A stretch of DNA of 40,357 nucleotides, taken from CAYWMY01 sp046352935. Lineage in GTDB: Bacteria; Pseudomonadota; Gammaproteobacteria; Steroidobacterales; Steroidobacteraceae. The translations under genes were made by a program, and so were the position numbers. Under the pieces are notes generated by a model. That model did no database searches and was not told where the DNA came from. It was given only the letters and a program-made list of their open reading frames with translations. Of this stretch, positions 23,450 to 32,830 are shown one piece after another. Numbering within the stretch: the first letter of the stretch is position 1; the number at the start of each line of letters is the position of its first letter. Where the stretch lies: NCBI GenBank assembly GCA_046352935.1, contig JAXMGR010000027.1, positions 1-40,357 on the forward strand, in the 5' to 3' direction.

Positions 23450-24922
23450 TCAGCGGGCAATGCCGAAGTCGTGCGACCAGCCGGCGTAGAAGCGAAGGTC
23501 GTCACGGTTGTTGCCAACGCGTGGAGTGACATCCTCGTATCCCACGCCCGCGGTCCAGTTCCCCCCGGCGATCCGGCCCGTTGCCTCGACCCGTACCGCC
23601 TTCAGACGGGCCCTCACCGGGCTCACGGTATTGGTCGTGTTGCGCGGGTCTCCCGGGGTGCCGCCCCGGTTGAGATGACCCGACTGCAGGGTGAGGTGCC
23701 AGCTGATGCCTCGCGGTCGCGTATAGAGCAGCACGCCGGACCAGACCGAGGCATCGTTGTCGTAGCCGTGGCCGATGGAACGTCCTCGATAACGGTAGCC
23801 TTCGTAGTTGAAGGTGGTCTGAGTGTATGCGCAGTCGAAGAGGTCCTTGCGCGCCCAGCCACAGGTCGTGTTCGCATACTCGACGACGCCCCGCAGCAGC
23901 GCGCCGTTGCCCAGCGGCCGCCAGATCTCGGCGCCGAGCACCCCGAGAAACTTCGACGGCAGGCTGTGCAGCTCGTCCTCGCCGATCATCTGCGCATAGG
24001 CCGCCACCGGGACGCTTCTCCATGGCGAGACGATTCTGAGGTCGTAGCCCGCCATCTGGTTGCCCGGAGGGTCGTTCGTGAAGTTCGGGTTGTCGTGCCC
24101 GATCATCCAGTCCGCAAAGGTCCTGAGACTGCAGCGCCGGCCCTTGCCACAGATCTGCCCCGTGCGCGACAAGCCGATTTCCACGGAGCGACCTGGCCGG
24201 AAGGACAGGCGTGCGCCGATCAGCAGGGGACGGGACACATCGACGCGGTGACCTTCGAGCCGGCTGACGAATGCTGTCGCGCGCCACGGCCCGAACCATT
24301 TGAACACCGGCCAGTTGCTCGGCGTCGTTTCGTCGCGCGTGATCGAGAAGCCGGGAGCCGGACGCGCGTTCGTGCCGAGGATGAGGCTGCCATTCCAGCC
24401 CGGACCCCACCAGCGCTCCTCCCAGCCTGCGCTCAACCGCCAGTTCCCGAGGCGGCAGCCGACGACGGTGCCGTCCGGGCGCACCGACTGGTCATCGTCG
24501 GGATCCACGGCCAGCCGGACCTGGACGAGCGCACCACAACGGTCTCCACCGAACCGGGCGCGCGCAGTCAGTTCACCCTGCGCGCGAGGCTCGTCCGCGA
24601 AGGTGCGTATCAGCGGAGTATCGGAGCCCCCGCGCATCTCGATGCGCAGCGGCGACTTCTGTTCCTTCCTGGCGAGCCAGTCGCGGAGCCCGGCGGCGAA
24701 GCTGTCCGTCGCCCCGCCGGCATCGCCGCCCGGCACCCACATGGGCCATTCGCTCGTGAGCCTCTCCGAGGCCGGCTGGTCTGCGAGGTACTGGCCTGCG
24801 CTGCGGGCGTGAGCGTCTCCGGGCGCGAGCCAGACATCAGCCTGGGCCCTGCCGGCGCAGGCGAAGGCGAGTGCCCCCGAGAGGAGGGCGCAGCGCAGGC
24901 GAGAGAGTGCAGCGGCGGTCAT
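23450..24922 (-). CDS. Wzi-family capsule assembly outer-membrane protein
   Basis: This protein of about 490 residues has a signal peptide (RLRCALLSGALAFACAGRAQAD). The Wzi family core is visible: GNWRLSAGWEERWWGPGW, SLILGTNARPAPGFSITR and FKWFGPWRATAFVSRLEG, then repeated amphipathic strands of a beta-barrel to the C-terminus (FYAGWSHDFGIAR). Wzi is an outer-membrane lectin that holds capsule or exopolysaccharide at the cell surface. The ATG at 24922 is chosen because it places the signal peptide at the start; the frame runs 14 codons further up. It is divergent from the transporter gene and convergent with pgi. Confidence 0.85.
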   Translation of the reverse strand: MTAAALSRLRCALLSGALAFACAGRAQADVWLAPGDAHARSAGQYLADQPASERLTSEWPMWVPGGDAGGATDSFAAGLRDWLARKEQKSPLRIEMRGGSDTPLIRTFADEPRAQGELTARARFGGDRCGALVQVRLAVDPDDDQSVRPDGTVVGCRLGNWRLSAGWEERWWGPGWNGSLILGTNARPAPGFSITRDETTPSNWPVFKWFGPWRATAFVSRLEGHRVDVSRPLLIGARLSFRPGRSVEIGLSRTGQICGKGRRCSLRTFADWMIGHDNPNFTNDPPGNQMAGYDLRIVSPWRSVPVAAYAQMIGEDELHSLPSKFLGVLGAEIWRPLGNGALLRGVVEYANTTCGWARKDLFDCAYTQTTFNYEGYRYRGRSIGHGYDNDASVWSGVLLYTRPRGISWHLTLQSGHLNRGGTPGDPRNTTNTVSPVRARLKAVRVEATGRIAGGNWTAGVGYEDVTPRVGNNRDDLRFYAGWSHDFGIAR

Positions 24923-25090
24923 GGATGCGGACCCAGGGGGAACTGCAGGCGGGGAGGGCGGCATCGTCCGGTTTCACGACCTGGAGGTCAACCCGGCGCG
25001 CCGACCGGGACGCGAACAGGGTCGGCTCGTGCGCCGGTAACGAGCGTCCCAGGCCATCGGAAGACGACGCGGGTGGGCGGCAATGCACAT

Positions 25091-25120
25091 TCTCGGCAGG
25101 AATTAGTTCATCTCGGCAGG
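25091..25120. repeat. Ten-base direct repeat upstream of the SLC13 transporter
   Basis: TCTCGGCAGG occurs at 25091-25100 and again at 25111-25120, a period of 20 bases, which places the copies on the same face of the helix. The spacer AATTAGTTCA is the most AT-rich stretch of this divergent intergenic region and may hold a -10. It ends 45 bases before the transporter start, a plausible place for an operator. Confidence 0.5.
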
Positions 25121-25165
25121 TGCATGGCATGATGCTCGCCGTCTGCAGCCCGCGCGGGACAGCGT

Positions 25166-26935
25166 GTGACCTGGCAAATCGCTCTGACCCTCGTGGTCGT
25201 CCTCTCCGTGTTGATCACGCTCGCCGCGACGCCGGCGCCCACCGAGCTGGTTCTGGTCGGTGCGATGATCCTGTTGTCACTGGCAGGCGTGTTGACACCG
25301 GCCCAGGCACTGTCGGGTTTTGCGAGCCCGGGCGTGATGACCATCGCCGCGCTCTACATCGTCGTGGCGGGGCTCCGTGAGACGGGCACCATGGCCTGGG
25401 TCTCGCAGTTGCTGCTGCGGCGTCCGCGCAATGTGACCTCGGCCCAGGTCCGGCTCATGCTGCCGGCAGCGGGACTGTCCGCCTTCGTCAACAACACGCC
25501 GGTCGTCGCGATGTTCATCCCCATCGCGCAGGAATGGGCCGCGCGCTACCACATCCCGATCTCGAAGCTGCTGCTGCCGATGAACAATCTCGTGATCCTC
25601 GCGGGGCTCTGCACGCTGATCGGCACGAGCACGAATCTCGCGGTCAACGGCCTGCTGATGCAGGTCCATCCCGAGGCCGGCCTCAAGCTTTTCGACCTCG
25701 CGCCCGTGGGTGTGCCCTTGACCCTGGCCGGGTTCGTTTTCATGGTCGCGACCTCCCGCTGGCTGCTGCCGGATCGCAAGGGTGCGGTGGAGCAGCTCGA
25801 GAACGCGCGCGAGTACAGCTTCGAGGCCCGCATCCATTCGGGCGGGCCGCTGGTGGGGAAGACCATCGCCGAGGTCGGTCTGCGCAACCTGAAGAGCGCC
25901 TACGTGCTCGAGATCGTGCGCGAGGAACGGCTCATCACCGCGGTCGGGCCCGAGGAGGTCCTGCAGGGCAACGACCGTCTGACGCTCGTCGGCGTGGTCG
26001 ATGCAGTCAAGGATCTGCGGCGGTTCCCCGGGCTCACCATCGCCGAGGAACAGACCTTCCGGATGAACCTCGCGAACGCCAAGCGTCAGCTCGTCGAGGT
26101 CGTGCTCTCGAGCAACTCGCCGCTCATCGGCAAGAGCGTGCGTGACACCGCGTTCCGCTCGAACTACCAGGCCGCGATCATCTCGATTTCCCGCAACGGT
26201 TCGCGGCTCGCTGGCAAGCTCGGCGACATCGAGTTCCGTCCCGGCGACACGCTCCTGGTCGAGGCCGGGCCGGGCTTCGTGGAGAAGCACAAGTACAGCC
26301 GCGAATTCCTGCTGGTCAGCCCGCTCCAGGACTCGCAGCCGGCGGATTTCAAGCGCGCACCCGTCGCGGTCGCGATCGTGCTCGCGATGATGATCGCCGC
26401 GGGATTCGAGTGGGTGCCGCTGTTCGAGGCCTCGTTCATCGCCGCGGGCCTGATGGTGCTGACGCGCTGCATCACCATGCAGATCGCGACGCGCAGCGTC
26501 GACTACGCGATGATCGCCGGCATCGCGGCGTCCTTCGCGCTGGGCTCCGCACTCACGGAGTCCGGCGCGGCGAAGCTGCTCGCGGATCACCTGACCGACG
26601 TCGCGGTCGGCAATCCGATGCTGGCGCTCGCCCTGGTCTACGTGATCACCGTCGTGGTCACCGAGATCATCACCAACAACGCGGCGGGCGTCCTGATGTT
26701 CCCGATCGCACTGGCGGTGGCCGACTTCGCGCACGCGAACTACCTGCCGTACGTCGTGGCCGTGATGATCGCGGCTTCGGCCGGGTTCATCACGCCGATC
26801 GGCTACCAGACCAATCTCATGGTCTACGGACCGGGCGGTTATCACTTCCGTGACTTCGTGCGCCTCGGCATCCCGCTGTCGATCATCACGGGCGCCATCG
26901 CGCTGTGGCTGATCCCGACGATCTGGCCGTTCTGA
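25166..26935 (+). CDS. SLC13/DASS-family transporter with two RCK_C domains
   Basis: This 589-residue inner-membrane protein has about five membrane helices in the N-terminal part (to about residue 205), two cytoplasmic TrkA-C (RCK_C) domains at about 210-295 and 300-390, then five or six more helices. The family's paired sodium/substrate loops are visible: SAFVNNTPVV, GTSTNLAVNG, TNNAAGVLMFP and PIGYQTNLMVYGPGGY. Such proteins carry sulphate, dicarboxylates or other anions with sodium; the substrate is not determined. A GTG at 25166 is the start, with no in-frame ATG close upstream. It may supply anions for polysaccharide modification, but this is a guess from position only. Confidence 0.9.
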   Translation: MTWQIALTLVVVLSVLITLAATPAPTELVLVGAMILLSLAGVLTPAQALSGFASPGVMTIAALYIVVAGLRETGTMAWVSQLLLRRPRNVTSAQVRLMLPAAGLSAFVNNTPVVAMFIPIAQEWAARYHIPISKLLLPMNNLVILAGLCTLIGTSTNLAVNGLLMQVHPEAGLKLFDLAPVGVPLTLAGFVFMVATSRWLLPDRKGAVEQLENAREYSFEARIHSGGPLVGKTIAEVGLRNLKSAYVLEIVREERLITAVGPEEVLQGNDRLTLVGVVDAVKDLRRFPGLTIAEEQTFRMNLANAKRQLVEVVLSSNSPLIGKSVRDTAFRSNYQAAIISISRNGSRLAGKLGDIEFRPGDTLLVEAGPGFVEKHKYSREFLLVSPLQDSQPADFKRAPVAVAIVLAMMIAAGFEWVPLFEASFIAAGLMVLTRCITMQIATRSVDYAMIAGIAASFALGSALTESGAAKLLADHLTDVAVGNPMLALALVYVITVVVTEIITNNAAGVLMFPIALAVADFAHANYLPYVVAVMIAASAGFITPIGYQTNLMVYGPGGYHFRDFVRLGIPLSIITGAIALWLIPTIWPF

Positions 26936-27087
26936 ACCGGCGTTGCCCGCTCGGGACGGCTCGCCCCGGCGGACGGTGGAGAAGTTCAGACCACGGCCGG
27001 AAATGTGACAGGCGTCGTGCGGCGACGCGCGGGCGGCTTCGGTAGACTGTCGCGCCATCTTCTGTCGAATTACGCGACGTTTCCCCC

Positions 27088-28527
27088 ATGCTGATACCCG
27101 TCATTCTGTCCGGTGGTTCCGGTACGCGGCTCTGGCCACTCTCCCGCGAGCAGTACCCCAAGCAGTTCCTGCCGCTCGTGGGGGATCGCACCATGATCCA
27201 GGACACGGCGTTGCGCCTGCGTGGCCTCGAGGGCGTGGGCGAGGTCGGTGCGCCGATCGTGGTCTGCAACGAACAACACCGATTCATGGTGGCCGAGCAA
27301 CTGCGCTCGGTCGGCGTGCAGCCCGGTGCCATCGTGCTCGAGCCTGTCGGTCGCAATACGGCGCCGGCCGTCGCGGTTGCCGCGCTCGCGGCGCTCGCCA
27401 CGACTGGCGAGGGCGCCGAGGACCCGCTGCTGCTCGTCCTGCCGGCCGACCACGTGATCCGCGACGTTGCGGCCTTCCACCGGGCCGTCGCGGCGGCGAC
27501 GGCGGCGGCCCGCGCCGGCAACCTCGTGACCTTCGGGATCGTGCCGACCTGGCCCGAGACCGGTTATGGCTACATCGAAAAAGGCGCCGGGACGGGCTCC
27601 GTGGTGCCGGTCGCGCGATTCGTCGAGAAGCCGGATGCCGAGCGGGCGGCTGCATTCGTGGCGAGTGGCAGATATCTCTGGAACAGCGGCATGTTCCTGT
27701 TCAGTGCCCGCCGCTACCTCGAGGAACTCGGCGAGTTCGCTCCGGCGATCCGCGCGGCCTCGGAGCATGCCCTGGCCGGCGCGGCGACGGACCTCGACTT
27801 CACCCGTCTGCCCGCGGATCGCTTCGGTGCGAGCCCGTCCGACTCGATCGACTATGCGGTCATGGAAAAGACGAAGGCCGCCGCCGTCGTGCCACTCGAC
27901 GCCGGCTGGAGCGACGTCGGCTCGTGGTCCTCGCTGCACGATGCGCTGCCCGGGGACCGGGACGGCAACGTTGCGCGCGGTGACGTGGTTGCCGTCGACA
28001 GTCGCGACTGCCTGCTGTTCTCGTCGGAGCGGCTCGTGGCCGTGGTGGGGCTCGAGGGTCACGTCGTGATCGAGACCAAGGATGCCGTTCTCGTGGCACC
28101 GAAGTCGCGCGTCCAGGACGTCAAGCTGCTCGTGAACCGACTCAAGGAGCAGGGGCGCAGCGAACCGGGTCTGCATCGCGAGGTCTTCAGGCCCTGGGGC
28201 AGCTACGACAGCATCGACAACGGCGATCGCTTCCAGGTCAAGCACCTGAAGGTGAAGCCGGGCGCGACGCTCTCGCTGCAGATGCATCATCACCGCGCCG
28301 AGCACTGGATCGTGGTGTCCGGGACGGCGCGGATCACGCGCAACGACGAGACGTTCCTGCTGTCCGAGAACGAATCGACCTACATCCCGATCGGCAGCCG
28401 GCACCGGATCGAGAACCCCGGCAAGGTGCCACTGCACATCGTCGAGGTGCAGTCCGGCAGCTATCTGGGTGAAGACGACATCGTCCGCTTCGAGGATCAG
28501 TACGGCCGCACGGGCCGCACCGACTGA
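27088..28527 (+). CDS. Mannose-1-phosphate guanylyltransferase / mannose-6-phosphate isomerase
   Basis: This 479-residue bifunctional enzyme makes mannose-6-phosphate from fructose-6-phosphate and GDP-mannose from mannose-1-phosphate. The nucleotidyltransferase half has LSGGSGTRLWPLSREQYPKQ (start), LPADHVI and FVEKPDAERA; the isomerase half (from about 345) is a cupin with RPWGSYDSID, KPGATLSLQMHHHRAEHW and YIPIGSRHRIENPG. Together with manB/algC at 31457 and pgi it completes the route to GDP-mannose. The ATG is at 27088; no good ribosome site is seen. A TAGACT at about 27042 in the 152-base upstream gap is a possible -10. Confidence 0.96.
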   Translation: MLIPVILSGGSGTRLWPLSREQYPKQFLPLVGDRTMIQDTALRLRGLEGVGEVGAPIVVCNEQHRFMVAEQLRSVGVQPGAIVLEPVGRNTAPAVAVAALAALATTGEGAEDPLLLVLPADHVIRDVAAFHRAVAAATAAARAGNLVTFGIVPTWPETGYGYIEKGAGTGSVVPVARFVEKPDAERAAAFVASGRYLWNSGMFLFSARRYLEELGEFAPAIRAASEHALAGAATDLDFTRLPADRFGASPSDSIDYAVMEKTKAAAVVPLDAGWSDVGSWSSLHDALPGDRDGNVARGDVVAVDSRDCLLFSSERLVAVVGLEGHVVIETKDAVLVAPKSRVQDVKLLVNRLKEQGRSEPGLHREVFRPWGSYDSIDNGDRFQVKHLKVKPGATLSLQMHHHRAEHWIVVSGTARITRNDETFLLSENESTYIPIGSRHRIENPGKVPLHIVEVQSGSYLGEDDIVRFEDQYGRTGRTD

Positions 28528-28600
28528 TCGGGCCGCGTGCGCGCGCTGCGGTCACCTGCTGACCGGGGGATCGAACGCGCGTGCGTTGCCGGACAGTGTC

Positions 28601-30043
28601 TCAACCGGGTGGCTGTTTCGCTGTGAGGGTCCGGAGCTGTTCGATGGTCGTGACCCGGAAGAGCAGCAGCAGGACGGGATAGGCGACCATCAGTGCCGCC
28701 ACGCCGATGAACCACGGAACACCGGCGCGGAGGAGAAGCAGCGCGAGGGCCGCGCAGACGGCACCGACGAGCGCCGTCAGCGCCATGCGGGGCCATGGCA
28801 TCACGCGGCGGCCGTCCGGTGTTGCCAGGCGGATGAGTCCGACCGCAAAGGTCGCCTCGCCCAGGAGCACGGCGGTCGCGGTGCCCACTGCACCGTTTCC
28901 CGGTACCAGCATCAGCAGGCCCACGAGCGCGACTGCCGAAGAAACGGCCTTGACGCGCAGTGCACCGCCGGCGCGCTCCAGCGCATAGGCGGCGAATTCG
29001 AGAATCGCCGCGAGGGATCCCGCAGCCAGCGTGAACCCGGTGATGCGCACGGCATCCGCCGCGTCGAGGAACTGTGGCCCGGCCAGCAGCGTCACGATGA
29101 CATCCGCATAACAGCCCAGGCCGACGATCACCGCCACCGCGAAGATCCAGATGACGATGATCGCGTCGCCGAGATGGCGTCGAAACGTGTCGGGTTCACC
29201 GGCTGCCCGCGTCAGTACGGGCATCAGCAGTGAGGCGAGCAGGAACGGCAGGCGTACCGCGATCTCGCGGATCTTGTTGGCGATGCCGTAATAGCCCACC
29301 TGTGTCGCCGCGCTGAGCAGCGACAGCAGCACGGTGTCGACCCGGGCTGTCACCATCCCGAGGATCTCGCTGCCGAAGAGCGGGAGACCGCTGATGACGA
29401 GGCGGCGGCTGTCCACGAGATCGAAGCGCGGCCGGACCGGTGCGATGCGCTCGGCGAGAGCGGCGGAAGCCAGCGTGGTGACGACGAAGCCGCCGGCCGT
29501 CGCGGCGGTGAACGCCAGCAGTCCACCGTCGATCGCGACCGCCAGCATCACGAATGCCAGCGTCGCTGCCCCACCCGCCAGTTCCGCGAGCGAGGCGCGC
29601 TTCTGCGTCAGCGACTGCTGGAAGATGGTGGTGATGATCTCGTTGCCGAGCATCGCCACGCTGCCCACGGCCGCGATCCACGCGGCATACGAGAGTTGCA
29701 GTGAAACGGCTGCGTCCGGCTGCGGAACGAACCAGACGATGCCGGCAGCCAGCAGCGTGCAGACCGCGCCGACGGCGAGTCGCAGACCCAGCACGGTCCC
29801 GACGGTGCGCGGAATGTCGGCACCTGGCCGGGAGATCTCCCGCAGGCAGACGATCTCGAGGCCCATGTTCGCGAGGATGCAGGTCATGGTCGACCATGCG
29901 AATGCGGTGCGGAACAGGCCGAAGACATCGGGTCCCAGCGATCGGGCCATGATGGCCGTGGTCGCGAGACCGAAGACAGCGTTGAAGATTCGTCCGACGA
30001 CAGCGTAGGCGATGTTGCTCGTCAGCTTCCGGGCCAGTGTCAT
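28601..30043 (-). CDS. Wzx-type oligosaccharide flippase (MOP superfamily)
   Basis: This 480-residue protein is almost entirely hydrophobic with 12 to 14 membrane helices. Its N-terminus (TLARKLTSNIAYAVVGRIFN, then SLGPDVFGLFRTAFA) is typical of polysaccharide transporters of the MOP superfamily, which flip undecaprenyl-linked repeat units to the periplasmic face. The substrate would be the repeat unit built from the sugars made by neighbouring genes. It is divergent from the aminotransferase gene and convergent with manC. Confidence 0.87.
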   Translation of the reverse strand: MTLARKLTSNIAYAVVGRIFNAVFGLATTAIMARSLGPDVFGLFRTAFAWSTMTCILANMGLEIVCLREISRPGADIPRTVGTVLGLRLAVGAVCTLLAAGIVWFVPQPDAAVSLQLSYAAWIAAVGSVAMLGNEIITTIFQQSLTQKRASLAELAGGAATLAFVMLAVAIDGGLLAFTAATAGGFVVTTLASAALAERIAPVRPRFDLVDSRRLVISGLPLFGSEILGMVTARVDTVLLSLLSAATQVGYYGIANKIREIAVRLPFLLASLLMPVLTRAAGEPDTFRRHLGDAIIVIWIFAVAVIVGLGCYADVIVTLLAGPQFLDAADAVRITGFTLAAGSLAAILEFAAYALERAGGALRVKAVSSAVALVGLLMLVPGNGAVGTATAVLLGEATFAVGLIRLATPDGRRVMPWPRMALTALVGAVCAALALLLLRAGVPWFIGVAALMVAYPVLLLLFRVTTIEQLRTLTAKQPPG

Positions 30044-30158
30044 CGTCTCGACCTGTCTCTGTACTGCCTGCTCGGGCGGCCGATGCCACGGCGCAGGGCT
30101 CCGGGTCGGCGGCGCGGATCATACGTGATCCCCGGAGTCACGGCAGAGACGACCATCA

Positions 30159-30182
30159 CGTGCCGAGGCTCGTCTCGGCACG
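30159..30182. repeat. Nine-base inverted repeat in the wzx/aminotransferase intergenic region
   Basis: CGTGCCGAG at 30159-30167 and its exact complement CTCGGCACG at 30174-30182 flank a six-base centre (GCTCGT). It lies between two divergent genes, 44 bases before the aminotransferase start. It could be a protein-binding site or a leader hairpin; no T-run follows, so it is not an obvious terminator. Confidence 0.5.
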
Positions 30183-30226
30183 CGCCGATTTCAGGTACAT
30201 TTCGGTCCATTGCACCTGGACGCCCG

Positions 30227-31411
30227 ATGACCCGCCAGCCACCCGCCCGACTGCAGGTCCCGCTGCTCGATCTGAAGCTGCAGTACCGGTCGCTGAAAGC
30301 CGATCTCGATGCGGCACTCCTTGCGGTCGCCGAATCGCAGCAATTCATCCTGGGGCAGTCGGTTCTGCAGCTCGAGGAGCGGGTCGCCGCCTATTGCGGT
30401 GCGCGTTTCGGCGTGGGCGTCTCGTCGGGCACCGATGCACTGCTCGTGTCTCTCATGGCGCTCGACATCGGGGCGGGCGACGCCGTCGTGACCACGCCGT
30501 ACACCTTCTTCGCAACCGCCGGCGCGATTGCCCGGGTCGGGGCACGGCCGCTTTTCGTCGACATCGATCCCGGCTCGTTCAACATCGATCCGGGTGGCGT
30601 CGAGCGGTTCCTCGAGCAGGAATGCGGGCGACGGAGCGGGGCGCTCGTGCACCGCGCGAGCGGTTGTCGCGTGCGCGCGCTCGTGCCGGTGCATCTCTAC
30701 GGCCAGGCCGCCGACATGGACCGGATGACTGCCGCTGCTGCGCGCCACGGGCTCGCCGTGATCGAGGATGCCGCGCAGGCCATCGGAGCGGAGTTCCGCG
30801 GCCGGCGTGTCGGCAGCATCGGCGACCTGGGCTGCCTGTCGTTCTTCCCGACGAAGAATCTCGGTGCCTTCGGAGACGCGGGACTCGTCACCACCAACGA
30901 CGAGGCGCTGGCCGCGAAGCTGCGCATGCTGCGTGTCCACGGCATGGAGCCCAGGTACTGCCACTCGCTGATCGGCGGTAATTTCCGGCTCGACGAGCTG
31001 CAGGCTGCGGTGCTGCTCGTCAAACTCGCGCGCCTCGACACCTGGACGACGGCGCGCCAGCGCAACGCGGCCAGGTACGAGGCCGCGATCCGGCGTGCCG
31101 GTCTCGGCGACAGGGTGAGGCTCCCCGGTGTCGCGGGCGACGGCCGCCATGTGTTCAACCAGTTCGTCGTGCGGGCGGATGCGCGCGATGCGCTCAGGGC
31201 GTGGCTCGCGGAGGCGGGAGTGGGTACGGAGATCTACTACCCCGTGCCACTGCATCTGCAGCGATGCTTCTCTGCCCTGGGCTACGGGCCCGGTTCGTTT
31301 CCGGAGTCGGAGCGGGCAGCCCTCGAGACACTGGCCCTGCCGATCTATCCGGAACTCTCCGACGTGCAGTTGCAGCACGTGGTCGATACCATGGCCGCGT
31401 TCTACAGTTGA
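30227..31411 (+). CDS. DegT/DnrJ/EryC1 sugar aminotransferase
   Basis: This 394-residue PLP-dependent enzyme has SSGTDALLVSL, TTPYTFFATAGAI, VHLYGQAADMD, EDAAQAIGAEFRG and the cofactor lysine K210 in FFPTKNLGAFGDAG, then GGNFRLDELQAAVL. It transfers an amino group from glutamate to a nucleotide keto-sugar; WbpE and PglE belong to this family, but the substrate here is unknown. The dehydrogenase needed to make a 3- or 4-keto substrate is not obvious in the window. The ATG at 30227 is the first plausible start; the frame is open from 30083. The mutase gene follows after 45 bases. Confidence 0.9.
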   Translation: MTRQPPARLQVPLLDLKLQYRSLKADLDAALLAVAESQQFILGQSVLQLEERVAAYCGARFGVGVSSGTDALLVSLMALDIGAGDAVVTTPYTFFATAGAIARVGARPLFVDIDPGSFNIDPGGVERFLEQECGRRSGALVHRASGCRVRALVPVHLYGQAADMDRMTAAAARHGLAVIEDAAQAIGAEFRGRRVGSIGDLGCLSFFPTKNLGAFGDAGLVTTNDEALAAKLRMLRVHGMEPRYCHSLIGGNFRLDELQAAVLLVKLARLDTWTTARQRNAARYEAAIRRAGLGDRVRLPGVAGDGRHVFNQFVVRADARDALRAWLAEAGVGTEIYYPVPLHLQRCFSALGYGPGSFPESERAALETLALPIYPELSDVQLQHVVDTMAAFYS

Positions 31412-31456
31412 CCCTGCCCGCCGCTATCCCCTCAGCCACCAGTACCGAGTGACGAC

Positions 31457-32830
31457 ATGAAGCCGATCAAGGGATTCAAGGCCTACGACCTCCGCGGACG
31501 CATTCCTGACGAACTCAACGAGGACGTGGCCTACCGTGTCGGCCGCGCCTATGCCCAGTGGCTGAGTCCGCGGCGTGTCGCCGTGGGCCGCGACATCCGG
31601 CTGTCGAGCCAGTCGCTGTCTGCCGCGCTGATCCGGGGATTGACGGACTCCGGTGTCGATGTGGTGGACATCGGCCTGTGCGGCACGGAAGGCTCGTATT
31701 TCGCGACGTTCTCGCTCGGCCTCGATGGCGGGATCATGGTCACGGCGAGCCACAATCCCCCCGACTACAACGGCATGAAGTTCGTGCGCGAGGAGTCGAA
31801 GCCGGTTTCGGGCGACACCGGACTCAAGGACATCCAGCGCCTCGCCGAGGAAGGACGGTTCCCGGCGGTCGCGCGCAAGGGCACGGTCGAGCACTTCGAC
31901 CTGGGGCCCAGTTACCGCGAGCACCTGCTGGGCTACGTGGACCGCTCGAGGCTCAAGCCCCTCAAGGTCGTCTCGAACCCGGGCAACGGTGGTGCCGGGC
32001 TCGTCATCGATCTGCTGCAGAACGATCTGCCCCTCGAGTTCGTGAAGCTGTACCACGAGCCGGACGGCACGTTTCCCAACGGCATTCCGAACCCGATGCT
32101 CGAGCAGAACCGGGCTCCGACGATCGCGGCCGTGCGCCAGCACCGCGCCGACGTCGGCATCGCCTTCGACGGTGATTTCGACCGCTGCTTCTTCTTCGAC
32201 GAGCAGGGATCCTTCATCGAGGGCTACTACATCGTCGGCCTGCTCGCCTCGGTGTTCCTGCAGAAGAGCCCCGGATCAGCCGTGGTGTACGACCCGCGGC
32301 TGACCTGGAACACCATCGACATCGTGCAGCGTGCGGGTGGCAGGCCGGTGCTCTGCAAGTCGGGCCACGCCTTCATCAAGCAGCGCATGCGCGAGGTCGA
32401 CGGCATCTACGGCGGCGAGATGAGCGCGCACCACTACTTCCGGCGATTTGCCTACTGCGACAGCGGCATCATCCCCTGGCTCGTGATGGCGGAGACGCTC
32501 TCGGTGACGGGCAAGCCGTTGTCGGAGCTCGTCGGCGAGCGCGTGAAGATGTTCCCCGCGAGCGGCGAGATCAACCGCCGCCTGCCCGACGCGGAGGCGG
32601 CGATTGCGGCGGTGAAGGCGCGCTACCTGTCCGGCGCGGCCGGCGTGGACTACACGGACGGGCTGTCCGTCGAGTACCCGGAGTGGCGGTTCAACCTGCG
32701 CGCCTCGAACACCGAGCCACTCCTCAGGCTCAACGTCGAGAGCCGTGGCGACGGGGCACTGATGCACGAGAAGACGGCGGAGATCCTCGCGCTTCTCGAT
32801 TCACTGGGGGCCATCGCCACCGATCACTGA
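31457..32830 (+). CDS. Phosphomannomutase/phosphoglucomutase (AlgC/ManB type)
   Basis: This 457-residue enzyme moves phosphate between C6 and C1 of mannose or glucose. The phosphoserine is S98 in TASHNPPDYNGMK, the metal loop is FDGDFDRC, the sugar-binding loop GEMSAHHYFR and the phosphate-binding loop RASNTEPLLRLNVE. It supplies mannose-1-phosphate to ManC and possibly glucose-1-phosphate for UDP-glucose made elsewhere. It lies 45 bases after the aminotransferase; its last 30 bases overlap the end of the opposite-strand kinase-like gene. Confidence 0.95.
   Translation: MKPIKGFKAYDLRGRIPDELNEDVAYRVGRAYAQWLSPRRVAVGRDIRLSSQSLSAALIRGLTDSGVDVVDIGLCGTEGSYFATFSLGLDGGIMVTASHNPPDYNGMKFVREESKPVSGDTGLKDIQRLAEEGRFPAVARKGTVEHFDLGPSYREHLLGYVDRSRLKPLKVVSNPGNGGAGLVIDLLQNDLPLEFVKLYHEPDGTFPNGIPNPMLEQNRAPTIAAVRQHRADVGIAFDGDFDRCFFFDEQGSFIEGYYIVGLLASVFLQKSPGSAVVYDPRLTWNTIDIVQRAGGRPVLCKSGHAFIKQRMREVDGIYGGEMSAHHYFRRFAYCDSGIIPWLVMAETLSVTGKPLSELVGERVKMFPASGEINRRLPDAEAAIAAVKARYLSGAAGVDYTDGLSVEYPEWRFNLRASNTEPLLRLNVESRGDGALMHEKTAEILALLDSLGAIATDH

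Noticed and set aside
27004..27019. CRP-type half-site TGTGA upstream of manC
   Set aside because: The second half is TCGTG, a poor match to TCACA, and single TGTGA sequences are common.
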